A DNA stretch of 64,000 bases from Neobacillus sp. CF12 (lineage in GTDB: Bacteria; Bacillota; Bacilli; Bacillales; Cytobacillaceae): the NCBI RefSeq assembly GCF_030348765.1, contig NZ_JAUCEU010000007.1, positions 1,296,501 to 1,360,500 of the forward strand, written 5' to 3'. A model generated the notes under the pieces. It was not told the DNA's origin, ran no database searches, and saw only the letters and a list, made by a program, of their open reading frames with translations. Each line of letters starts with the position of its first letter. Within the stretch, counting starts at the first letter, position 1. The translations under genes were made by a program, and so were the position numbers. Below, piece after piece: positions 1 to 9,137 of the stretch.

Positions 1-139
1 CCGATTATTATAACCAAGAGAAATTATTTTTAAACAATTTCCTCTTGTATATAAAGTATTTCTCAATTGACTCAATATTATTTCATAAAAAAATAAATAT
101 TCCTTTTGTATAATGTTAACGCGTCCGTAGATGATATTA

Positions 140-889
140 CTATATAACCCATTTTCGGATTGCTTTCGCAACACCGTCTTCATTATTTGTAGAAGTAACC
201 CATGCTGCTGCCTTTTTTACCGTTTCTTGAGCATTTCCCATCGCAATGCCTAGACCTGCTGCTTCAATCATTGCCAGATCATTTAGACTATCACCTACGG
301 CCATGACATTTTTCATCTCAATCCCAAGACGCTCACAGACTAATGTCAGTCCTCTTGCTTTATTAATCCCCGCAGGATTGACTTCGATATTCGTCGGGGT
401 CGAGTTACTTAGCTCAAACTCTCCTCTAGCTTGCAGCTCTTTTAAAATTTTATCTCTTGTAGGTTCATCCTTAATGTTAAACCCAAATTTCAGCCATTCT
501 TCTGCATGGATATCCTCTGGCATTTCATCAAACCAGTTCCGATTCGTATTAATAGCCCAAAATCTAACATTATGCTGCTTTGTAAGTTCCAACATCCATT
601 GGATGGAATCAGACTTCACTATATGCCTTTCGATTAATTCCCTTTTATCATCCCATATTTCACTGCCGTTTACCGTTACTAAATACGAGGTTAATGCCAG
701 TGAATCTGCATGGTACTCACACTTCCTCAACGAGCGGCCCGTGCTAAGTACGACATAAACTCCTTTTTCCTGTGCCTCTTTTATTGCCTGGCGGTTTTCT
801 TCTGATATTTCGTGTTGATCATTCAACAGCGTTCCATCCATATCAAGTGCAATTAGTTTAATCTCGTTATCACTTTTGAAATTCTGCAT
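140..889 (-). CDS. Cof-type HAD-IIB phosphatase
   Basis: Cytosolic haloacid-dehalogenase-superfamily phosphatase of the Cof/YidA class, which dephosphorylates small phosphometabolites; the substrate cannot be read from sequence. Motif I is DMDGTLL at residues 16-22, with D16 as nucleophile and D18 as general acid. The C-terminal metal-binding motif GDSLND is at 199-204, followed by the GIAMGNA signature. The long middle region is the C2-type cap typical of HAD-IIB. At 249 residues it is slightly shorter than the usual 255-290. AAGGAG lies about 10 nt before the ATG. It sits alone, pointing away from the ABC transporter gene. The family call is secure, the substrate unknown. Confidence 0.9.
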   Translation of the reverse strand: MQNFKSDNEIKLIALDMDGTLLNDQHEISEENRQAIKEAQEKGVYVVLSTGRSLRKCEYHADSLALTSYLVTVNGSEIWDDKRELIERHIVKSDSIQWMLELTKQHNVRFWAINTNRNWFDEMPEDIHAEEWLKFGFNIKDEPTRDKILKELQARGEFELSNSTPTNIEVNPAGINKARGLTLVCERLGIEMKNVMAVGDSLNDLAMIEAAGLGIAMGNAQETVKKAAAWVTSTNNEDGVAKAIRKWVI

Positions 890-956
890 ATGTATAACAC
901 TCCTTTTTTAACCCATTCTTTATTAGAATAACCAATTTCATTTATCCTCAAAATAG

Positions 957-985
957 AAAAATCCCCACGTACTTCATAGAGATTT
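957..985 (-). terminator. Probable terminator after the ABC transporter gene
   Basis: On the minus strand an AAAATCTC arm pairs with GGGATTTT across a 13-nt loop, and the second arm ends in a T run. It lies just past the stop of the ABC transporter gene. The stem is weak. Confidence 0.4.
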
Positions 986-995
986 TCCAAAAAAT

Positions 996-2711
996 TTATT
1001 GCTGGTATTGAACACGATGAAGATTTGCAAAAATTCCGCCTTGTTCAATTAATTCGTCATGACCGCCTTCCTCGGCAATTCCGTCTTCCGTTACGACAAT
1101 AATACGGTCAGCATTCCGAATGGTTGCAAGTCTATGAGCTATAATCAAGGTTGTTCTGTTTTTTGCCAACTCATTTAGTGCCTCTTGGATGACCATCTCT
1201 GTTTCGGTATCGAGCGCAGATGTTGCTTCATCCAGGATAAGTATTGGAGGATTCTTCAAAAACATCCTTGCAATCGCCAGTCTTTGCTTTTGACCGCCTG
1301 AAAGTTTTAATCCGCGTTCACCTATTTCTGTTTCGTAGCCTTCTGGTAGTGATTGAATAAATTTCTCAAGGTGCGCACGTTTTGCCGCTTCAATGATTTC
1401 CTCATCGGTCGCATTTCGCTTTCCATATGCAATATTCTCTTTAATTGTCCCCGTAAAAAGAAATACATCTTGCTGAACAATACCAATATGGGACCTTAGT
1501 GATTTTTTTGTCATGTTACGGATATCGATTCCATCAATTGTAATGCTGCCATTGCTCACCTCATAGAACCTTGGTATCAATGAGCAAATTGTCGTTTTAC
1601 CTGCTCCTGAAGGTCCAACAAAGGCGACTGTTTCACCAGCACCTATATTCAAATTGATCTTTTCAAGGACAAATTTTTGCTGGTCATAGCTAAAGGCTAC
1701 ATCATTAAAATAAATATTTCCTTTTAAGGAAGCAACCTCTACTGCATCATCCATATCCTTAATCTCTGGTTCGGAGTCGATGATTTCAATAAAGCGTTTA
1801 AATCCAGCCATTCCTTTTGGATACAATTCCATAATGGCACTAATTTTATCAATCGGTTTAAATAGAACATTTACATAAAGAACAAAACCGACGAGTTCCC
1901 CATAGGAAAGTTGCCCTGTAAAGCTAAGCCACGCACCATAAACAAGGACAACAATGGTAATTAATCTCGTCATCATATAAATTCCTGATAAACTGAAGGA
2001 CATTATACGATATCCAACAAGTTTTGCATTTCGATATTTTTGATTATTTTTTCGAAATCTTGCAATCTCAAAGTCTTCGTTTGTAAAAGATTGAACTACA
2101 CGGCTTCCTGATACGCTATCCTCAACCCTTGCATTGACATCCGCAATGCTTGTATACATATGACTCCATGCTTTATTCATTTTTAGATTACAGAAAACCA
2201 CGAGTACCGCTAACAAAGGGAGAATCAAAACAGCGACAAGTGCTAGTTTCACATTGATCGTCAACATAATCCAGAAAGCACCGATAAAAGTCATCACTGC
2301 AATGAATACGTCTTCCGGTCCATGGTGCGCAAGTTCGCCTAGGTCAAATAAGTCGTTGGTTATTCTACTCATAATATGTCCTGTTTTGGTATTGTCAAAA
2401 AAGCGGAAGGACTGTTTTTGTACGTGCTCAAAAAGTTCTTGTCTCATGTCTGTTTCGATATTAATACCAAGCTTGTGACCCCAGTAGTTTACAACAAATT
2501 GCAAGAAGGTGCTGAGTACATAAACAGTTAACAGCGCCATACTGACAGTCACAATGGTTTGCCAATCTCCTCCTGGCAGCAACTCATCAATAAACCATGA
2601 TACAGCCAGCGGAAAGGCTAATTCTAACACCGCAACAACCACTGCACTACTAAAATCAAGAATGAAAAGTTTTTTATGCGGTTTGTAATAAGAAAAGAAA
2701 CGTCGAATCAT
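996..2711 (-). CDS. ABC transporter, fused permease and ATPase (YgaD-like exporter half)
   Basis: Half-transporter of the multidrug/lipid ABC exporter type, acting as a dimer in the cytoplasmic membrane. Residues 1-310 form the six-helix transmembrane domain. The nucleotide-binding domain follows: Walker A GPSGAGKT at 366-373, signature LSGGQ at about 470, Walker B LILDEA at about 491, and an AHR switch histidine. At 571 residues it is full length. AAGGAG lies before the ATG. Single-gene operon with no partner half-transporter nearby, so a homodimer is likely. It resembles Bacillus YgaD. The substrate is unknown. Confidence 0.9.
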   Translation of the reverse strand: MIRRFFSYYKPHKKLFILDFSSAVVVAVLELAFPLAVSWFIDELLPGGDWQTIVTVSMALLTVYVLSTFLQFVVNYWGHKLGINIETDMRQELFEHVQKQSFRFFDNTKTGHIMSRITNDLFDLGELAHHGPEDVFIAVMTFIGAFWIMLTINVKLALVAVLILPLLAVLVVFCNLKMNKAWSHMYTSIADVNARVEDSVSGSRVVQSFTNEDFEIARFRKNNQKYRNAKLVGYRIMSFSLSGIYMMTRLITIVVLVYGAWLSFTGQLSYGELVGFVLYVNVLFKPIDKISAIMELYPKGMAGFKRFIEIIDSEPEIKDMDDAVEVASLKGNIYFNDVAFSYDQQKFVLEKINLNIGAGETVAFVGPSGAGKTTICSLIPRFYEVSNGSITIDGIDIRNMTKKSLRSHIGIVQQDVFLFTGTIKENIAYGKRNATDEEIIEAAKRAHLEKFIQSLPEGYETEIGERGLKLSGGQKQRLAIARMFLKNPPILILDEATSALDTETEMVIQEALNELAKNRTTLIIAHRLATIRNADRIIVVTEDGIAEEGGHDELIEQGGIFANLHRVQYQQ

Positions 2712-2774
2712 AGTTGTTCTCCTTTTTAGTTATGTAACAATTGAATTATATGAAAATATTTAGAAAATTACCAT

Positions 2775-2808
2775 CAAAAAAACCACCTGAAAAGACTCAG
2801 ATGGTAGT
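2775..2808 (-). terminator. Terminator of the HesB-like gene
   Basis: On the minus strand ACCATCTGA and TCAGGTGGT form a 9-bp stem followed by seven T residues, directly downstream of the HesB-like gene. Confidence 0.8.
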
Positions 2809-2824
2809 ATTACACGATATTTAA

Positions 2825-3130
2825 TTAATGATGGTGATGATGTCCACCTTTAGATGGGTTTGTGATTAGCCATTCTTCTTTTGGAACATGGAACATTTGT
2901 ATCCATACTCCATCTAAAAATTCATCTCGTTTATCGAGAATAAAATCAATATCCTTATCTGTTTTAACTACTTCATCATGCTCTGTTGGAGTATCTAGCA
3001 TTAAATCATAATGGGCATGGTCGCCATGCATATTGGTAACATAGACTCGAAACAATTTACCTTCTGCTTCTTCCCCTTCCATCATTTTTTTCAATGCTTT
3101 CGCGGCATGACGGTTGATTTTGACTTTCAT
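2825..3130 (-). CDS. HesB/IscA-fold protein lacking the cluster cysteines, His-rich tail
   Basis: Small protein of about 101 residues whose layout matches the A-type Fe-S carrier (HesB/IscA) fold: an N-terminal helix with HAAKAL, a hydrophobic strand pattern, and a C-terminal ITNP where IscA has its xNP...C-x-C end. No cysteine is present; the tail is instead GGHHHHH. It therefore cannot bind a cluster by the usual three cysteines; histidine metal binding is possible but is inference. Upstream in-frame ATGs exist, but AGGAGA sits 7 nt before the ATG at 3130, which fixes this start. It is divergent from the quinol oxidase operon. Confidence 0.7.
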   Translation of the reverse strand: MKVKINRHAAKALKKMMEGEEAEGKLFRVYVTNMHGDHAHYDLMLDTPTEHDEVVKTDKDIDFILDKRDEFLDGVWIQMFHVPKEEWLITNPSKGGHHHHH

Positions 3131-3250
3131 GTTCGTCTCTCCTATTCCATTGGTATTCATATACATTATCCCATTAATAGACAAAAATAGACAATTATTT
3201 TATTCGTCTGACTTTAATGCTGATTTTTCTGGAATTAAAAACCTTAACAA

Positions 3251-3265
3251 ATTTGTCACAAATTC
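3251..3265. promoter_or_regulatory. Palindrome upstream of qoxA
   Basis: AATTTGT-C-ACAAATT is a perfect inverted repeat with a one-base centre. It lies about 30 bp upstream of the proposed qox -35 element, in the divergent HesB-like/qoxA gap. One strand reads TTTGTGACA, which resembles ResD-type half sites. The regulator is a guess. Confidence 0.4.
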
Positions 3266-3295
3266 TTCAAAAAACGTATATAAACATCACACCTT

Positions 3296-3324
3296 TGTTG
3301 TTAATATTGTGGTACGGGATAATG
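3296..3324 (+). promoter_or_regulatory. Candidate sigma-A promoter of the qox operon
   Basis: TTGTTG at 3296-3301 and GATAAT at 3319-3324 are separated by 17 bp. The -10 matches 5 of 6 consensus bases; the -35 is weak. The leader to qoxA would be about 110 nt. Confidence 0.45.
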
Positions 3325-3441
3325 ACACTAATTATGTAATTATTATTAGGTAGTAATTTTTTTAGATGAAACCTCTACCTTAGTTTGTGAATGAATTCAC
3401 GAACAACCACAATGATAATCAATGAGAGGAGTTATAAAAAC

Positions 3442-4359
3442 ATGAACAAAAAAGGTTTTAAAGTGGCTTTATTTTCAGTGTTCTTTACAATCATCACCGT
3501 ATTGTCTGGATGTGAGCCATTACTTGTCTTGGACCCAAAAGGTCCACAAGCAGAAAGACAGGCAAGTGACATCCTATTATCTATCGGAATCATGTCAGTA
3601 ATTGTCATTGTCGTTTTCGCTCTACTAATCTATATGTTAGTAAAATATCGTGCTTCTAAACAAAGAGCAGATTATGAACCACCTCATATTGAAGGGAACC
3701 TTTGGGTTGAGGTCATTATGGTAGGTATTCCGGTAATAATCGTTGCATTTCTATCTTACGTTTCCGTTCAAAGCAACTATATTGTTGAGGCAAAACCGAA
3801 GGGATATGAAGATACAAAGCCATTAGTGGTTTATGCTTCATCCTCTAACTGGAAGTGGCATTTCAGTTATCCAGAAGAAGGAATTGAAACAGTCAATTAC
3901 CTGTATATTCCAACAGATAGGGCTCTTGAATTTAAACTCTATTCACATGGACCTATAACAAGTTTCTGGATTCCTCAGCTAGGCGGACAAAAGTATGCAA
4001 TGGCTGACATGGTTACCACCCTGCATTTAGCTGCCGATGTCCCTGGAGAATTCATGGGACGAAATGCAAACTTCTCGGGTAAAGGGTTTGCTGAGAATAC
4101 ATTCAATGTTACCGCCATGTCTCAAGAGGATTTTGATGACTGGGTTAAAGAAGTAAAAGAAACAGCTAAACCGATTACAGAGAAAAAATTCGAGGAATTA
4201 TTAGAACCAGGTCATCTCGGGCAGCAAACATACACTGGGACTCACCTAGAATTTTCACCTCCGCCAACAGGACATGATCATAGCGAAGAATCATCAGAAA
4301 CAACTGAAACAGAATCTCACTCAGATTCCCATACGGGACATGAAGGTATGAGTCATTAA
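3442..4359 (+). CDS. qoxA: Quinol oxidase subunit II
   Basis: Subunit II of a haem-copper menaquinol oxidase in the cytoplasmic membrane. The N-terminus is a lipoprotein signal ending in a LSGC lipobox, followed by the LDPKGPQAE motif typical of QoxA/CyoA. Two transmembrane helices and an extracytoplasmic cupredoxin-fold domain follow. The CuA-binding cysteines of cytochrome c oxidase subunit II are absent, for example in the GGQKYAMADM region, which marks a quinol rather than cytochrome c oxidase. The tail is rich in His, Ser and Glu, ending HEGMSH. AGGAG lies 10 nt before the ATG at 3442; upstream in-frame starts have no site. First gene of the qoxABCD operon. Confidence 0.93.
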   Translation: MNKKGFKVALFSVFFTIITVLSGCEPLLVLDPKGPQAERQASDILLSIGIMSVIVIVVFALLIYMLVKYRASKQRADYEPPHIEGNLWVEVIMVGIPVIIVAFLSYVSVQSNYIVEAKPKGYEDTKPLVVYASSSNWKWHFSYPEEGIETVNYLYIPTDRALEFKLYSHGPITSFWIPQLGGQKYAMADMVTTLHLAADVPGEFMGRNANFSGKGFAENTFNVTAMSQEDFDDWVKEVKETAKPITEKKFEELLEPGHLGQQTYTGTHLEFSPPPTGHDHSEESSETTETESHSDSHTGHEGMSH

Positions 4360-4400
4360 TAATAAAAATGTAATCTTCCCTTGAAAGGAGATATAAATAA

Positions 4401-6344
4401 ATGGATTTCTTTGATCGATTTGCCGTTCCACATCCTAGTGTTGCGATTTATGCCTCAATGGCTGCCATCGGGCTCACAATTATCGCAGTAATTGCTGGTT
4501 TAACCTATTTTAAAAAATGGGGCTACCTATGGCGTGAATGGTTAACAACGGTTGACCACAAACGAATTGGTATCATGTATCTGCTCTCAGCCCTTCTAAT
4601 GCTTTTCCGAGGTGGGGTTGACGCCATCATGATGCGTGCTCAACTTGCAGTACCAGAAAACACTTTACTTGACGCACAACATTATAATGAAATTTTTACG
4701 ACACATGGAATTGTAATGATCCTGTTTATGGCAATGCCATTCATTATGTTCTTTATGAACTTTGTTGTTCCATTACAAATTGGAGCACGTGACGTAGCAT
4801 TCCCACGTTTGAACGCACTAAGTTTTTGGTTATTCTTTATGGGTGCGATGCTATTCAATATTTCATTCGTTGTAGGCGGTTCACCAGACGCAGGCTGGAC
4901 CTCATACTTTCCGCTTGCCGGTAATGAATTTAGTGAATCTGTCGGTACCAATTATTATATGATTGCGATTCAAATTGCAGGTATTGGTACATTAATGACC
5001 GGAATTAACTTCATTACTACTATTCTCAAAATGAGAGCACCTGGAATGACGTTAATGAAAATGCCAATGTTTACATGGTCTGCGTTAATAGCGAATGTCA
5101 TCATCGTTTTCGCATTCCCAGTCTTAGCAGTGTTACTAGCAATGGGAACCTTGGACCGTCAATTTGGAACCCATTTCTTTACAATGGATAATGGCGGTAT
5201 GGATATGCTCTGGGCCAATATTTTCTGGGTTTGGGGACATCCTGAAGTCTATATCTTAATCCTGCCAGCGTTTGGTATTTATAGTGAGATTATTTCAACC
5301 TTTGCACGCCGTAACCTATACGGATATACTTCTATGGTCGGCTCAATGGTTATTATCTCACTTCTATCGTTCTTAGTATGGGCGCACCATTTCTTTACCA
5401 TGGGTCAGGGTGCTTTAACAAATAGTATCTTCTCAATTACAACCATGGCGATAGCTGTTCCGACAGGAGTTAAGATCTTTAACTGGCTGCTCACGCTGAG
5501 AAAAGGAAAGATCGTTTTTACTACTCCGATGCTTTATAGCATGCTTTTCATTCCGCTATTTACACTAGGTGGAGTAACAGGAGTCATGCTAGCGATGTCT
5601 GCTGCTGACTATCAATATCATAATACGATGTTCTTAGTGGCACATTTTCATAATGTTATAATTCCTGGTGTTGTCTATGCAATGCTTGCAGGGCTGCATT
5701 ATTACTGGCCAAAGATGTTTGGTTTTATGTTGAATGAGAGAATTGGTAAATGGACCGCATGGTTAATGTCTATTGGCTTTATATTGGCGTTCATGCCAAT
5801 GTATATTTCCGGTTTAGATGGTCAGGCACGCCGTATGTACACATACTCTGAATCTGCTGGATTCGGTCCAATGAACATGGTTTCATTCGTTGGAGCGGCG
5901 ATAATGGCTATAAGCTTCGTATTAATCGTATACAACATCTACTATAGTACTCGATATGAAACAAGAGATATCAGTAATGATCCTTGGGATGCCCGCACGC
6001 TAGAGTGGTCTACACATACTCCAGTACCAGAATATAATTTTGCGATTTTACCAGATGTACGATCCAATGAAGCATTATGGGACGCAAAGAAGAATGGACA
6101 TGTATTATTTAAAGGTGAATTCGAGAAAATTCACATGCCAAATAATAGCGGTATCCCATTCATCATGAGTTGTATCTTCTTTGTTTGGGGATTCTCCTTT
6201 ATTTTTAGCTTGTGGATTCCTGTAATCCTTACAACAATAGGAATTTTTGTTTGTATGGCTCTAAGGTCATTTGAACAAGACCATGGACGTTATATCTCTG
6301 TTAAAGAAATCGAAGAAACAGAAACAAATTTGCGAGGTGCTTAA
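4401..6344 (+). CDS. qoxB: Quinol oxidase subunit I
   Basis: Catalytic subunit of the terminal oxidase, which reduces O2 to water and pumps protons. At 647 residues it is full length. Visible ligands are H102 (low-spin haem, THG), H280 with Y284 (CuB and cross-linked Tyr, GHPEVY), H329-H330 (CuB) and H415/H417 (the two haem irons, HFH). R70, D74 and H94 correspond to quinol-site residues of E. coli CyoB. The haem motif reads HFHNVI, as in E. coli CyoB, whereas B. subtilis QoxB has HFHYVL. GAAAGGAGAT precedes the ATG. Second gene of the operon; qoxC starts 3 nt after its stop. Confidence 0.95.
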   Translation: MDFFDRFAVPHPSVAIYASMAAIGLTIIAVIAGLTYFKKWGYLWREWLTTVDHKRIGIMYLLSALLMLFRGGVDAIMMRAQLAVPENTLLDAQHYNEIFTTHGIVMILFMAMPFIMFFMNFVVPLQIGARDVAFPRLNALSFWLFFMGAMLFNISFVVGGSPDAGWTSYFPLAGNEFSESVGTNYYMIAIQIAGIGTLMTGINFITTILKMRAPGMTLMKMPMFTWSALIANVIIVFAFPVLAVLLAMGTLDRQFGTHFFTMDNGGMDMLWANIFWVWGHPEVYILILPAFGIYSEIISTFARRNLYGYTSMVGSMVIISLLSFLVWAHHFFTMGQGALTNSIFSITTMAIAVPTGVKIFNWLLTLRKGKIVFTTPMLYSMLFIPLFTLGGVTGVMLAMSAADYQYHNTMFLVAHFHNVIIPGVVYAMLAGLHYYWPKMFGFMLNERIGKWTAWLMSIGFILAFMPMYISGLDGQARRMYTYSESAGFGPMNMVSFVGAAIMAISFVLIVYNIYYSTRYETRDISNDPWDARTLEWSTHTPVPEYNFAILPDVRSNEALWDAKKNGHVLFKGEFEKIHMPNNSGIPFIMSCIFFVWGFSFIFSLWIPVILTTIGIFVCMALRSFEQDHGRYISVKEIEETETNLRGA

Positions 6345-6347
6345 AAA

Positions 6348-6944
6348 ATGAAAATAGATAACTCGCTTCCATTAGAATATAGTACCGAAGAAAACAGTTT
6401 AAAAATCCTAGGATTTTGGATCTTCCTAGGTGCAGAAATTATGCTTTTCGCTACCCTTTTCGCAACCTATTTTACGTTAGAAAATAGAACTGGAAGTGGT
6501 CCAACTGGGGCAGAAATTTTTCAAATCACTCCTGTTCTCTTTGAGACCATTCTACTATTAACAAGCAGCTTTACGGTAGGGTTGGGCATTCATGCAATGC
6601 GAATAGGCAATAAAAAAGCAATGATTGCATTCTTCTCTACAACACTTCTTCTCGGTCTTGCCTTCTTAGGAGTGGAGATCTTTGAATTTGTTACGTATGT
6701 ACATGAAGGAGCAACTTTACAAACTAGTGCCTTTACTGCAGCTCTTTTAACAACCCTTGGAACACACGGAGCACACGTTACACTTGGATTTTTCTGGGGA
6801 TTGTTCATTATTCTCCAGGTCAAAAAACGTGGATTAACTCCACAAACAACCAATAAAGCATTTATCTTTTCGCTTTATTGGCATTTCCTAGATGTTGTTT
6901 GGATTTTCATTTTCAGCTTCATCTATTTGAAAGGAATGATGTAA
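6348..6944 (+). CDS. qoxC: Quinol oxidase subunit III
   Basis: Five-helix membrane subunit of the COX3/CyoC family, which stabilises the oxidase. The 198-residue length is standard, as are GFWIFLGAEIMLFATLF near the N-terminus and the THGAHVTLG motif in the fourth helix. It follows qoxB almost without a gap, and qoxD starts 1 nt after its stop, so translation is probably coupled. Confidence 0.94.
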   Translation: MKIDNSLPLEYSTEENSLKILGFWIFLGAEIMLFATLFATYFTLENRTGSGPTGAEIFQITPVLFETILLLTSSFTVGLGIHAMRIGNKKAMIAFFSTTLLLGLAFLGVEIFEFVTYVHEGATLQTSAFTAALLTTLGTHGAHVTLGFFWGLFIILQVKKRGLTPQTTNKAFIFSLYWHFLDVVWIFIFSFIYLKGMM

Positions 6945-6945
6945 T

Positions 6946-7227
6946 ATGAGCCAATTATTCCCGATGAAACAAGTACTTGGTTTTGTATTCTCTTTACTCC
7001 TTACAACCATTGCTTTAGCTGTTTATTTCCTTGATTTGTCCTTTGCAGCAGGAATGACCATTCTGCTTGTTACAGCTTTCATTCAAGCCGGACTTCAATT
7101 AGTTGTTTTCATGCATGCTGGTGAGACGAAGGATAAAGGCGCTATCTACACAAATGTATTTTACGGACTTATCATTGCCCTCGTTACGGTTTTCGGAACC
7201 TTACTCGCGATGATTTGGGATATGTAA
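6946..7227 (+). CDS. qoxD: Quinol oxidase subunit IV
   Basis: Small three-helix subunit (93 residues) of the CyoD/QoxD family. It starts with the MKQVLGFVFSLLLT helix and contains the conserved QLVVFMH segment in the second helix. It is the last gene of the operon and is followed 6 nt later by a strong terminator. Confidence 0.92.
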   Translation: MSQLFPMKQVLGFVFSLLLTTIALAVYFLDLSFAAGMTILLVTAFIQAGLQLVVFMHAGETKDKGAIYTNVFYGLIIALVTVFGTLLAMIWDM

Positions 7228-7233
7228 ATGAAG

Positions 7234-7270
7234 AAAGGAGTACCTTTATGATAAAGGTGCTCCTTTTTTT
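7234..7270 (+). terminator. Terminator of qoxABCD
   Basis: A long stem, AAAGGAGTACCTTTA with TAAAGGTGCTCCTTT, is followed by a T run on the plus strand. It overlaps the last codons of the convergent gene. Confidence 0.85.
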
Positions 7271-7509
7271 GGTTTAATTGGAACAACTTTGGTTCCAATA
7301 TATGATTTCTCTAACATTTCTTCTGTTACAACCAAAAAGACACCAATTAGAAAAATAAATACCGCGCCAACAGATGTTCCAATTCCGATTGGTACCAAAA
7401 TGTTGTAATCGGTTACAATTAGACCTGCAATAAATGCCATTATTCCAATTGATAGAACAGTTAGACCGACATATGTTATCACATTTAGAAATTTCTCCCT
7501 ACTCTTCAT
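7246..7509 (-). CDS. Small two-helix membrane protein of unknown function
   Basis: An 87-residue protein with two predicted membrane helices at roughly residues 12-33 and 40-63 and a basic C-terminal tail (VVPIKPKKG). I do not recognise the family. GAAAGGGGAT precedes the ATG at a proper distance, supporting expression. Its stop codon lies inside the stem of the qox terminator, so the two convergent units share 3' DNA. Confidence 0.6.
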   Translation of the reverse strand: MKSREKFLNVITYVGLTVLSIGIMAFIAGLIVTDYNILVPIGIGTSVGAVFIFLIGVFLVVTEEMLEKSYIGTKVVPIKPKKGAPLS

Positions 7510-7614
7510 AACAACGTATCCCCTTTCTATATAATATTAATTATTAACCGTGTTCACAAAATTGTCAAACTTTTTTTATAAAATTACTCCGTTGTTCTTG
7601 ACATTTTTAATTCA

Positions 7615-7649
7615 TAAAAAAGCAACTCCTCAATTAAAAGGAATTGCTC
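7615..7649 (-). terminator. Terminator of the CNNM/CBS gene
   Basis: On the minus strand GCAATTCCT pairs with AGGAGTTGC and is followed by six T residues, immediately after the stop codon. Confidence 0.8.
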
Positions 7650-7651
7650 GT

Positions 7652-8974
7652 TCACGTTTCTTTTTCTTTACTAATAAAAACCTTCTTGGCTTCAATAAAT
7701 AAAATATGATGTCCATGAATTTCCTTTACGGTGAAGATGAAACCATCCTCTTCTATTTTGTCTCCCTTTTTAGCATCAAAGTTACGAGTTAGAAACCAAC
7801 CGCCTATTGTATCCATTTCTTCATCAGATAAATGAGTACCTAGCAAATCATTCACTTCATTAACCAAAACTTTTGCATTAAAACAATAATGATCTGTTCC
7901 TAGTTTACGAATATCTGCCACTTCATCTGTGTCATACTCATCACGGATTTCTCCGACAATTTCCTCTAATATATCCTCAACAGTCACCAAACCAGAAGTC
8001 CCTCCGTATTCATCAAGCAGAATCGCCATATGTGACCGTTCCTTTTGCATTTTTACCAATAAGTCATGAATAGGTATCGATTCAATGACGCGAATGACTG
8101 GTTTTAACATTCTTTCTAATGTGGTATCTTTTAGGATTTCTTCTTTCGTAATCTGTTCCGTTAATATTTCTTTAATATTAATGAGTCCGATAATATTGTC
8201 CTTATCGCCATCTTCGACAACAGGATAACGTGTATATTTTTCTCTTTTGATAACTTCCCTAACGGTTTCAATGCTATCATTCATATCCAACGTAACCATT
8301 TCTGTTCTTGGAACCATAATTTCTTTTGCAATTCTTTCATCAAATTCAAAAATATTGTTAACGTACTCAAGTTCGCTTTTGTTAATTTCTCCACTTTCAT
8401 AGCTTTCTGACAATAAAATACGCAGTTCTTCCTCGGAAAGTCCTAATTCATTTTCAGATACCGCTTTGAACCCAAACCAACCAACTAGTACACGAGCAGA
8501 ATTATTTAATACCCAAATGAATGGATACATGATTCTATAAAACCATATCAATGGCTTTGATGTCGCAAGTGTAATTTGTTCAGCCCTTTGAATCGCCACC
8601 GTTTTAGGAGCCAACTCTCCAATCACAACATGTAAAAACGTAACGGAAGCAAATGCCAAACCAAATGATAAAATATGTGAAATTGCCTCATTTAACTCCA
8701 ACCTCTTGAATAATGGAAATAATAAGCTCTCAACTGTAGGTTCTCCCAGCCATCCAAGACCTAGAGCGGTAACCGTTATTCCAAGTTGGCAGGCTGATAA
8801 ATATTCATCCAAATGGGTTGTCACATGTTTTGCTGCTTCTGCCCCTTTTTTGCCTTCTGCGATTAACTGTTCTATTCTTGACCCCCTAACCTTCACGATT
8901 GCAAATTCGGTTGCAACGAAAAAACCTGTTAGTGCAATTAATAATGCAATTAAAATGAGATTTATTATTGTCAA
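7652..8974 (-). CDS. CNNM/CBS-domain transporter, hemolysin C family (YrkA/YugS-like)
   Basis: Membrane protein of the CorC/HlyC/CNNM family, linked to divalent-cation (Mg) efflux. The N-terminal 180 residues are a DUF21 domain with about four helices. A tandem CBS pair follows at roughly 205-330 ([10 protein letters not shown] and GLINIKEIL), then an [12 protein letters not shown] linker and the C-terminal CorC_HlyC domain. At 440 residues it is the usual length. The most likely start is TTG at 8974, with AAGG six bases upstream. A perfect palindrome lies 14 nt before the start. Transport substrate is inferred from the family only. Confidence 0.88.
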   Translation of the reverse strand: MTIINLILIALLIALTGFFVATEFAIVKVRGSRIEQLIAEGKKGAEAAKHVTTHLDEYLSACQLGITVTALGLGWLGEPTVESLLFPLFKRLELNEAISHILSFGLAFASVTFLHVVIGELAPKTVAIQRAEQITLATSKPLIWFYRIMYPFIWVLNNSARVLVGWFGFKAVSENELGLSEEELRILLSESYESGEINKSELEYVNNIFEFDERIAKEIMVPRTEMVTLDMNDSIETVREVIKREKYTRYPVVEDGDKDNIIGLINIKEILTEQITKEEILKDTTLERMLKPVIRVIESIPIHDLLVKMQKERSHMAILLDEYGGTSGLVTVEDILEEIVGEIRDEYDTDEVADIRKLGTDHYCFNAKVLVNEVNDLLGTHLSDEEMDTIGGWFLTRNFDAKKGDKIEEDGFIFTVKEIHGHHILFIEAKKVFISKEKET

Positions 8975-8987
8975 TATAGACCTTACT

Positions 8988-9004
8988 GGTGTAAGGCTTA
9001 CACC
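8988..9004. promoter_or_regulatory. Perfect palindrome before the CNNM start codon
   Basis: GGTGTAAG-G-CTTACACC is an 8-bp perfect inverted repeat overlapping a GGAGGTG sequence on the minus strand. It could be an operator or an RNA hairpin controlling translation of the transporter gene. Confidence 0.4.
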
Positions 9005-9063
9005 TCCATCATAAATGTATGTATATTTATATTCATACCCACAATGAACCTTTTTTACCTAAA

Positions 9064-9094
9064 GGAAGCTGCATTTATATTGAATGCAGCCTCC
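9064..9094 (-). terminator. Probable terminator after the TerC-family gene
   Basis: On the minus strand GGCTGCATT pairs with AATGCAGCT and a TTCCTTT tail follows. The stem is good, the T tract poor. Confidence 0.5.
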
Positions 9095-9137
9095 CTCCAA
9101 ATCTTCCTATTTTAAGTTTTCCTTTATTGCGAGTAAA

